Below, piece after piece: positions 53,029-64,000 of a stretch of DNA of 64,000 nt. The notes below the pieces were generated by a model. The model made no database searches and had not been told where the DNA came from. It saw nothing but the letters and a program-made list of their open reading frames with translations. Source of the stretch: Ichthyophthirius multifiliis (taxonomy: Eukaryota; Ciliophora; Oligohymenophorea; Hymenostomatida). Both the position numbers and the translations under genes were made by a program. The stretch's first letter is position 1, and each line of letters begins with the position of its first letter. The stretch is from assembly GCF_000220395.1 (NCBI RefSeq), contig NW_004086336.1, positions 62,001-126,000 on the forward strand, given 5' to 3'.

Positions 53029-54374
53029 TCAAAAAAAAATATCTTCATATATTAATTTATTTTTTTTCCTCTCAAATTCAACTACACCAGAATAATCACT
53101 AGCATTTACTGCTACAAAAACTTTATCTTCAATAGAATCTATTCCTACCATTTCTCCAATTAAATCAAATGATTAATAGTTTTAATAATCGCTTTAAATA
53201 TCATAAAAATGTACATAATTAATGCTTTCTATAAAAGCCAAAAATTACTCATTTCCTATATATTATACTTCGAAAGTATTACCAACATTCGCTTAAAGGA
53301 CATGAACTGATTTATTACTTTTCCTAATATCCCAAACCCTTACAGTAAGATCTTGATTTCCAGTAGCTAAATATACTCCATCTTATTTCCAATCTAAAGT
53401 TAATCCATAATCTTAATGTCCCTTTAATTTTTTTGTATATTTTAAATAATTAATAAATTGAAATAAATTACCACTAATATCTAAACGATTTATTTTTAAC
53501 GAAAATCAGCTATTTCAGCTTCATTTTTATCACAAAACATAGCAATAATATTTCTATTATCAGGTTTAAATTTCGCAATATTAACAAGTTCGCCAGCGTC
53601 TAAATAATCAATTTATTTTCTTATATTTTCAACATCAAAAATACTAATTAGTTTATCATTTTAGCAGGTTAAAATATACAGATTATTTCCTTCTTAGAAC
53701 AATTTAATGTAATTAATAATATCTCCTTTATCTTCTTGTGCATAATTTCTAGTAACATTATGCATATAGGTACTTTTTAAACTTTTTAAACATTATAAAA
53801 ATAGGCCGCCATTTAATCCTCCTAATGCAATAATATTTTTATTGGTATTAATATCAAAACAACAAGGCGATAATCCGTCTACAAAGTGAAAATCTTTTAA
53901 GCTTTCTTTTAATGTGCAACAATGAGTAATTCCTCCTCTATTAAAATATGTAAAGTCATGATAAGAAGTTGCTTATAAGCAATGACGAAGCTAATAATGA
54001 TTATATTTTGGCTTTAAGCCTTTATAAAATTTCTTATATAAAAAATATTCTTCTTTATTAACTTAGTTTCTCTTAGGATACTTTTATAAAGGCTAATCGT
54101 GCTATCGGTGAGGGTTAAATTATGTTTCCCTTTATAATAACCAGTTTTCTCTTGTTTAACCTATTGTTACGGACCATTTTATTCCTTGGAAATCTAATAC
54201 GTTTAGGTCTTACCGGTCTACATCTTCTGATTTAATTACTTTGATATTTTATTTTTAAAATGGTTAACGATTTTTTAATTCTTTTTATTGTAATAGGTTT
54301 GCTTGGTAAATTATTGGATTTTATGTTGGTTATTCTTCTTGGATGTTTTATTAATTTTCTTCTTCTTCTTACAT
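53029..54374 (-). CDS. WD40-repeat protein (fungal C2A9.03-like type)
   Basis: 431 aa with one 50-nt GT-AG intron after FRQKQIVQILV; start MQEEENQQNIQEEQPTQNP. The N-terminal third is acidic/Gln-rich, then GIKWSVTIGQTRENW and FYKGLKPKYNHYQLRHC, features of the C2A9.03/YMR102-like WD proteins. The propeller blades read LSPCCFDINTNKNIIALGG, GHQDYGLTLDWKQDGVYLAT and NQDLTVRVWDI, the WD signature. Ends YEDIFF then TGA. WD40 propellers are interaction platforms; partners here are unknown. Confidence 0.82.
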
Positions 54375-55917
54375 TATTTTTTACTTTTACTTTTTTATAA
54401 ACTTTTTCTGTTTTCTCTATTTTTTTAAATATATATTATTGATTTTTTTTATGTTTAATTTTATTTTTTTCTTCTTATTTTTAAAGAAAAGTATTATTTT
54501 ATTTTATCTATAAGTTTTTTTTTAATATATATATAATGTTTTTTACAACATTTTTTTTGTGAAATTCTATTAAATAAACGTATGGATTCTATTATAATTT
54601 CTATAATTATAAAATTATTTATATATATTTTATGTATTTAGTTTAATTAGTATAATTATATTTTTCATTATATAATATTATTTATAAGATTACATAAAAA
54701 TATAAAATTATTTATATTTAAATATATTTATTATTATTAAATTAATTATTTTTAATAAGATATAAATCATATTTTTTTATTTACTAAAAAATATAATATT
54801 ATAATGCTTGTATAGTTTAATTTTTTTTTATATTATAAAATAAAAAAAAAATATGATGAAGAAGGAATCAATTAATATGTTTTTTAATAATTTAGAAATT
54901 AAATAAATAATTTTTTTATATTAATAATTTAATTTTTATCTAATTTATCTGTTATTTATATTTAAAAATATATCTTTTCCTTTAATAAAACATTTTAATA
55001 AATATTTTTTTTTTAAAAATATGCATAAATGGATAATAATTAACTTAAATGATTAAATTTTCTCAATGATTTTTGACAAAACTTCGATTTTAATTTGAAA
55101 TAAAAGGCAAAATAGCTTAACAATATTAACATTTAAAAATAAATCAGATTAAATTATAATTTAAATAATAAAATTCTCTTCTTCAAATTTATAATAATAC
55201 AAGATGTTATGAGTCTGATCTGAAAATACAAAGACTAAAATACAAATCACTTAGATGTAATTCAATAAAACCCTTTTCGTGATATTTACTTAAATAAATG
55301 GTTAAAGAAAATCCAAACAAAAAAAATAAGTTTTTAATAATTATATTAAAATTATAAGAATATTAGGAAAATATTTTAATTGAAGAAGGATTTTAAAACT
55401 TGGATTTATTTAATAATAAATAATACAGTTTGTAGAGGCATATCCAGGTAAATCGAAAATGTTTAAAGCTTATTAATTTAAAGTATAAATTAATATAAAG
55501 TTAATTAAGAAATTTAAATAATAAAGAAATCGAATTTTGAAAAAGTAAAATAAAGATTTTTTAATTTAAAATATATTATTAATAATAATTTTGTTTAAAA
55601 TAATTATTCTATTATTATATATATCACTTTTTTTTTTTATTATATTAAATATTAATTATGATTTATATTATCAAGGAAGACATAAAGTAAAATTTAGTTT
55701 AAAAATAATGAATGTTAAATTCATAAAAATAAATGAAAAGATATTAAATATAATAATACTTTTTGTAGTTAAAATTATGTAATTAAAATATTTTTTTTAT
55801 ACTTTTTATATTATAAAAATATTTTTTTTTTATTTTAAAAATATAAATATATCAAAAGCAAAATTAAATATATTTTATTTTTTCTTTATTCTCTATCAAT
55901 AAATATTTTATAAATTA
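54375..55917. other. Intergenic region with unresolved coding-like traces
   Basis: Mostly A/T-rich. Between about 55020 and 55580 two overlapping + frames look partly coding: MVKENPNKKNKFLIIILK (55298-55540, 80 aa, with an in-frame TGA 16 bases upstream) and, in another frame, HLDVIQQNPFRDIYLNKW. I could not decide between them or find introns. Possibly a gene with errors; no function proposed. Confidence 0.4.
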
Positions 55918-56355
55918 ATGTTTTAATTTGGATTAGTAGGAAATTCTATTTATTATGGGATGGTATTTTTTGGAGTTGGATCGTTTTGTACTTTTTTTAT
56001 AAATAATATACTAAAAATCAATTAAAATAATAATAAATAAAGTTTATATGTTGAAAGAAATCAAAGAATAAACAGCTATAATAGATGAAAATGTAAAAAA
56101 AAAAATAATTAAAAAACAAAACAAAAAATATATTATTTTAATATCCATTATAAGCTTGCAAAAGAAATAATATAACAATAAGCAAAAAATTAAATTAGTT
56201 AATAAGAAAAAAATAAAATAAATTCAAAATAATTATCGCCTTAAGAAATTTATTAATTAGCAGCTAAAATGCGATTAAAAGATAATGATATTTAAATATA
56301 ATAAAAATTAGAAGTAAAGGATATATAAGATGAAGGAAAACCAGCAGATATTTGA
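55918..56355 (+). CDS. Small single-pass membrane protein with coiled-coil tail
   Basis: Three exons joined in phase (introns 55988-56042 and 56093-56154) give 106 aa. A single N-terminal hydrophobic helix, MFQFGLVGNSIYYGMVFFGV, is followed by a helical tail (LKEIKEQTAIIDENLAKEII, NKINSKQLSPQEIYQLAAK, QQKLEVKDIQDEGKPADI, TGA). Topology fits a small mitochondrial or endomembrane anchor protein. I do not recognise the family. Both introns remove in-frame stops or frame loss, which supports the model. Confidence 0.6.
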
Positions 56356-56770
56356 TTAAATATATAAATGTTTTTTTTAAATGTAATATATATAATAAAA
56401 ATAAAATATTTATAAGGAAATTTCTATATTAATTATTTATTAAACTATATTATTTAAATAAAAATTAGAGTGGTGAAATATTATAAAACAAATAATTATT
56501 ATTTAAACAAAATATAAAGAATATAAAATAAGTATTTAATAAACATTTTTATATAGATTTATTTTTTATATATTTATATTTAAACATATATAATATATTA
56601 TTTTTGATATGATAAAAGTCTATTTTCTTTATTCAAATATATGATTTTTATTTTAATTTCATATTTTTAAATAGAGAAGGATTATTTTTTTATTATAATA
56701 AAATAATTAGTAGGTTTTAATATATTTTATATTTATAAGTTCTTTTAAATTTATTATTATTAAATTGAAA
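56356..56770. other. Convergent A/T-rich spacer
   Basis: No gene seen; the C-terminal end of the next minus-strand gene may extend into it. Confidence 0.5.
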
Positions 56771-58910
<2,140 letters not shown>

Positions 58911-60471
58911 CTTTAGTATATTATTTTTAATGTTTTTTTATTTTATTATAATAGTATTTTTATTTGTTTTTTTTATTAAATATTAAAATTTTAATGTAAT
59001 TTAACATATGTTTTTATTTTATTTAATATAGATAATCTTATTTTTATGTATATTTTATTTAATAATTTAACAAAAAATATTCAGTATCATTAATAATTTT
59101 AATTTTTATATAAATTTTCAACAAATTTATTACCTCAAAATTAAATTTTATATATTTAATTCTTATATAATAATTTACTATTATAAAAACTTTCTAACGC
59201 AATACTTTTTAATTAAATTTACAAAATAAAAAAATAATAATTATATGTAAATAAATATATTTAATATTTTTATATATTATAACAAAATAAGCATTTTTGA
59301 CTGAATTTTTATTAATTCAATTTATTTTAATTATTTATTATATGAATTAATTTCATTTTAGTAATAAATGTATTATTTGTTTTAATTTTTTTAAAATCTT
59401 AATTAATAATATAATATAATTAACATGTATATTTTTTAAAAAAATTCTATGAATTTAATTAATTATAAATGCTATATTTTTACTACGATTTTAATAAAAG
59501 AGAAATTTATATCGATTTTTTATTATTATAATTATTATTATGTTTTCAGATATTATTAATTTTTATTTTTTTTATACTGCTCACTTTTTTAATATTTAAT
59601 CTTTATTAATTTTTACACTTGATAACATATAATTGAATATAACAAATTGATTTTAAATATTTATAATTTATAAAAGAACTATTTATAATTTTAATGTTAT
59701 ATTGTTTTTTATTAAATTATTTAGTATAATTAGATATTCTCGAAATTTATTTATTTTCATTTTAAGATTCAGAATAAAAATTAACGGAAATTCATATATA
59801 TTAATCCAAATCGAAAGTAAAAATATAAAAAAACTAGAATTAAATCGATTAAAAATGAAATTAAAATAGAAATCGAAATATTAAATAAATAGATAATATT
59901 TAAACTTATTCAATTAAAAAAAAATAGAATAAAATAATATGAATTTAAACCATTTTCAAGGATAACTGTACAATATGTTATTATCTTTAATTAAAGTTCA
60001 CTTTTTTAATACATAGAATATTTAAATTTGTTAATTTAATAATTAATTTTTAAATTTAATTTACTTAATTAGTAATAAATTAATTGTTTATTTTATAAGT
60101 AGAAATAACTAGATAATTGATTTTTAAATTTTAAACATACATATAAAAATATATTTTAAATAATTATTTTAATAAAATATTGTACAAAAATCATTAACTT
60201 ATAAATATTATTTGATATATATGTATTTTTTTATATAATGCTATTTATTCAGAAGTTATTTTACTATCTTATTTAACTAAATTAATTTTTTATAAATTAA
60301 AAGCCTTTAAATATTATTAATATTTAAAAAAATAAAAATATTTAATATAAAAAAATAATAAAAAAAAATGATTAAAATATTTAAATAATATAAAATAAAA
60401 AACTAATAAAAAAACATATAATCAATATAAAATCTATGTTATTTTTTTACAAAAAAATAAATAAAAGCTAT
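58911..60471. other. A/T-rich intergenic region
   Basis: About 1.5 kb with no readable frame on either strand. Confidence 0.7.
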
Positions 60472-60936
60472 TCATTTCTTTCTAACAACACCAATAGTAA
60501 CTCCATGACGTCCAGTAGTTTTGGTATGTTAGCCTCTAACTTTAAGTCCCCAAAAATGTCTGAGACCTCTGTGAGATTTAATTTTTTTTAACCTTTCTAA
60601 ATCTTCTCTTATTTTAGTATCAAGTGTATTGGAGGCTAATTAATAATTTTTACCATCTTTAAAGTCGTTAATTCTATTAAGTAACCATAATGGAATTCCG
60701 AATGATTCAGGGTCACTAATTACTTATGTGATTCTATTACATTAATCTTCAGTCAAGGTTCCTGCTCTTGAATTGGGATCTATTTTTAATACTTTGCAAA
60801 TTAAATGAGCAAATCTTCTTCCAATACCTCTGATTCCTGTTAATGCAATAGGAGTTCTTCTTTTACCATCAATATTTGTATTTAAAATACGATGAATATA
60901 TTTAAAGTCAGATTCTTTTTCAATGATGAAACTCAT
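60472..60936 (-). CDS. RPS18: Small-subunit ribosomal protein uS13 (RPS18)
   Basis: Intronless, 154 aa, the family's length. [54 protein letters not shown], then [83 protein letters not shown]. It binds the head of the 40S subunit and contacts tRNA and 5S-side bridges. A TAA-encoded Gln follows TLTED, so a standard-code reader sees only the first 64 codons. A poly-A tract lies directly upstream of the ATG. Confidence 0.98.
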
Positions 60937-61387
60937 ATTTTTTTTTTTTTTTTTCTTTATAAATTTTATTAAGTTTTTTTTTTATTAAAATGAAAAATTA
61001 TATCTTATATTTTTATTTTATATATTATTATTACTATTTATATTAAATTTATATCTTAGATATATCAAATAATTTAATACCATTTTTTATTGTAATATAG
61101 CTGTTCATTTTAATTATTTTATTTATTTTTTTAATTTATTCATTTATAATAATAAATTATTTATAATATATTTTATAATTAAATACAATTAATATTATTT
61201 TTTGTTATTAAAGTTTATATAAATATTTGTTATTTTTCATATTATAAATTTGTTAGTTTAAATAATTATAAATATGTTAAATACAAATAATTTTATATTT
61301 TATATATAAATAAAATTTATTATTATTTAACAATATTAATTTACTTACATTAAACCAAAGCCTATTCTATTCTCCAAAAATTAAATA
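60937..61387. other. Intergenic spacer
   Basis: A/T-rich; no gene seen. Confidence 0.7.
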
Positions 61388-62581
61388 TCAGTTTTCATTT
61401 TATTATATTTCTGATTTAAAAGTATTCTTATAAATAATTTTTTATAATATAATTATTAATTTTTTATTTTATTTTTATACATATGAACTATCTTTAATTA
61501 ATGTAAATTCAAACTTAGAAACTCTTGAAAAATTGTTATAAGTTGGAAGTAAATTTTTTTGTACCAATATCGTTAATTTAGGGATAAAGTTCCAAGGAGT
61601 AATTAATAAAGATCTGGGCCTAAACTCATATTTTAAATTTGTAAATTAATTATCTTCATGATTAGAAATAACTAATATAGTATAATTATATTTGTGACAC
61701 AACTATTAAAATATTTCATTTATAAGTAATATTAAATTCTTATATTAATTAAATTCATTATAAAAACTCATTATAGAATTAAAATTATCAATAATAATTA
61801 TATTTGTATTATTTTATAATTATATGTCATTATCTAACTCCTATAATATCAAGCATAATATAATATATAAATAACTAGAGTTTCCAGCTTTAATATGTCT
61901 AAAATATTAGCAAAATTCATTTTTTTTATCATTTAGTAAATTCTTTTTATATTATTTATTTATATTATTCGTATATTTAATTATAAAATAATAATAATTG
62001 GTGATATTAAACATAATTTACTATTTATAAAAACTTTTTTAAATTGAATTAATTCTCAACATCTATATACCATCCTCCTTTGTTGTTCATTATAAAATTT
62101 CTAGCTAACAGCTATTAGCATAAAGTTGATTTTCCAGATAAAGATTAACCACATAGTTCATAAATATAACCTGGTTGTAAACCACCTTAAAGCAGTTTAT
62201 CTAATCTTTATTAATTTTTATTATATATTTAATTTTTTTATTTATTAACTGTTATTCTCCAAACTATAATTTAGGTACACTTAATTATTAATTTAATATT
62301 TCGAGTCCATTTTAAAGTTTTTAACTAGTATATAATTCACCTAATTATTATAAATCTTTGTAAATTTACTTTTTTATAGTATAAATTTCAAAAGTATTTT
62401 TTTTATAAATACACTTCCTTATTTTTATTAATTTTGATAAATAGATTAAATCTCGAGATCAGATTTTAAAGTAAATTGGTTTACTATTTTATTATATTTT
62501 TTAACAAAAGTGATTAAATTTACTGTTTTCACATTCAAATTATTGTAATAATCTTTTTATTTCTTAATTTTAATTATCCAT
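61388..62581 (-). CDS. RAD51-paralog recombinase (RAD51D-like)
   Basis: Starts MDNQNQEIKRLLQQFECEN; later LGELYTSQKLQNGLEILNQQ. The ATPase core has RLDKLLQGGLQPGYIYELCG, Walker A GQSLSGKST, and Walker B in NIIIIDNF. The C-terminal FRPRSLLITPWNFIP and KLTILVQKNLLPTY match the conserved end of RAD51D/XRCC2-type paralogs. These act in homologous-recombination repair. Several introns (around 61855, 61990-62050, 62210-62250). An in-frame TGA sits at 62459-62461; a GT-AG intron of about 70 nt ending CTCGAG could remove it and keep phase. The last residues (NTFKSEIQQNEN, TGA) come after a probable short intron. Confidence 0.75.
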
Positions 62582-62796
62582 ATTAAATTTATATGATATA
62601 AATAAAATATATTTATCAAATATTTTACAATAAAATAAAAATATTATTTATAATTCTTTTATTATTAGTTAATTACATTTTATAATATTGAAAAATACTA
62701 AAAAATAAATATATGAAATAAAAATTAAGATAATAAATAATATTATAATGAATTTTAACAAATATATTTTAAACATATTTTTTATAAGATTATTAA

Positions 62797-63284
62797 TCAA
62801 TTTTATAATTATAATTAGAAAACATCTTGAAACTATAATTTATTATTACAACTAACATTAATAAATGAATTATTATTAACATTCATATAATTATTATTGT
62901 TTTTATTATTAAGCATATTTTAACTTGAATTAAGATTATTATCATTATTCTAACTATTGTTTGCAATATTAATTATTTTCTTTTAAGCTAAAATTTATAT
63001 ATATCATTTTAATGTTTTTTTTTTTTTTTTTTGTACCTTTGCTAAATTAATTAATTTAAGAAGAATGTGTTGATTTAATTGAATTATTGAAATTACTAAT
63101 AGATTAAGGTAACATATGACTAGGATATATTGCTTTATTTATATTTTGAACTTTTTAGTTATATATTTTTTTATAAAGATTTGACAAAGGATTTTTCAGA
63201 TCTTTTATTTCATTACATAATTACTCTTAATTAGTATTATTATATCCCATTCCAACCTAATAAAAATAAATAAATAAAAATAAT

Positions 63285-63337
<53 letters not shown>

Positions 63338-64000
63338 TTTAAGAATATCAGAATCTATACCTTCTATATAGTCATCTTCATTTAAAAAGTGTAAAGGAAT
63401 ACTATTATTATTAAATTGTAAAAACGAATTTGCATTTTGATTGCTAGAATTATTTTTATCAGATACGTAAGTACAATCTCTAACATTATTATTTTGATTA
63501 TACTCTTATTAATTCTTATAATATTATTAATGTAATAAACCGTTATCTCTTCTCGATAAATTATCTTATATATTGCTTGTGAAATAATTCTAATTATTTC
63601 TTTAAGTATTTTTTGCAGTCAAAGGTAATGGAGGTTTTTATGTAGGACTATTTAAATCCATATTATTATTATTTAATTAAATAACTATATTTTTATTGTT
63701 TTTAAAATAGTTATTTTTATTATTTATATTTTAAGGAGTATAAGAAACCATATTTGGATAATATACCAAATTCATATTTAAATTGCCAAATTGTTCATTT
63801 TGTAAAGGTTTATTAATTTAATATTTTTCTATATGAGACTGATTCATATTATTATAACTTAAATTATTTTTTTAATTATTTTATACATTACTACTACTAT
63901 TTTGATTTGTATTTTGAGGTCTATAAAAATTAAAATGTTCATTCTATAACATTTATGTGTTCTTATTTTGGTTAATATTTGGTTTACTTTTATTAAAATT
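62797..64000 (-). CDS. Asn/Gln-rich low-complexity protein, 5' end outside the window
   Basis: The frame is open at the right edge of the window and runs leftwards: YRPQNTNQNSSSNVQNNQK, NQSHIEKYQINKPLQNEQF, NSPTQKPPLPLTAKNTQ, then RRDNGLLHQQYYKNQQEYNQ and IPLHFLNEDDYIEG before an intron with an AT run. The last exon (NIANNSQNNDNNLNSSQN ... QFQDVFQLQLQN, TGA) is also Asn-rich. Such prion-like Asn/Gln proteins are common in ciliates with the reassigned code. A short PxxP segment (KPPLPLT) is the only recognisable motif. Incomplete at its start. Confidence 0.65.
63291..63330. repeat. (AT)n microsatellite
   Basis: 40-bp AT run inside an intron of the N/Q-rich gene. Confidence 0.95.

Overview
The window is macronuclear-type DNA from an oligohymenophorean ciliate. 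It is extremely AT-rich, with intergenic DNA that is almost all A and T. Genes read through only if TAA and TAG mean glutamine and TGA is the sole stop. eL39 (6338-6616), uS13 (60472-60936) and SPAG6/PF16 (49939-51551) fix this code. Introns are short GT-AG and AT-rich. No telomere repeat, rRNA, tRNA, transposon or CRISPR array was seen. The AT content, compact introns and families such as TmcB-like PAS proteins suggest a Tetrahymena/Ichthyophthirius relative. Ichthyophthirius is my best guess, by inference only. Standard-code ORFs in this window are mostly fragments or shadows, so genes were rebuilt by reading both strands with the ciliate code.

Layout: 1-2.5 kb no supported gene; 2.5-3.9 kb Q-rich unknown gene and a small F-box-like ORF (-); 4.8-6.0 kb AGC kinase (-); 6.3-6.6 kb eL39 (+); 7.2-8.2 kb His-rich mitochondrial membrane protein (-); 8.7-10.2 kb coiled-coil gene (+); 10.2-16.9 kb large TmcB-like PAS protein (-); 18.6-20.0 kb coiled-coil (-); 20.2-22.0 kb Pescadillo (-); 23.1-24.8 kb DUSP-domain protein (+); 25.3-27.3 kb second AGC kinase (-); 27.6-29.3 kb PARN-type deadenylase (-); 29.6-31.5 kb BBS1 (-); 33.0-33.7 kb LITAF-domain protein (-); 34.1-38.0 kb CBM20-GT20-HAD trehalose-phosphate-synthase-like protein (+); 38.2-38.7 kb broken-looking coding traces; 38.7-41.0 kb AT desert; 41.0-44.7 kb cyclic-nucleotide-gated K+ channel (+); 45.0-45.5 kb MGNC protein (-); 45.6-46.8 kb C11orf65-like protein (-); 47.0-47.2 kb small TIM (+); 48.2-49.3 kb bacterial-type D-Ala-D-Ala carboxypeptidase (+); 49.9-51.6 kb SPAG6/PF16 (+); 51.8-52.5 kb uS15m (+); 53.0-54.4 kb WD40 (-); 55.9-56.4 kb small membrane protein (+); 56.8-58.9 kb PH-kinase (-); 60.5-60.9 kb uS13 (-); 61.4-62.6 kb RAD51 paralog (-); 62.8-64 kb N/Q-rich gene open at the window edge (-).

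The genes are ordinary single-copy ciliate genes without operons. Themes that recur are cilia (BBS1, SPAG6, C11orf65-like), kinases and channel signalling, ribosome biogenesis and mitochondria. The most unusual items are the TPS-like protein whose two catalytic centres both look degenerate, the S11 peptidase, and a set of one-base frame breaks in A/T homopolymers, including one in Pescadillo, that look like sequence errors rather than biology. Exon-intron borders are hand-read, so long multi-intron genes have approximate internal structure.
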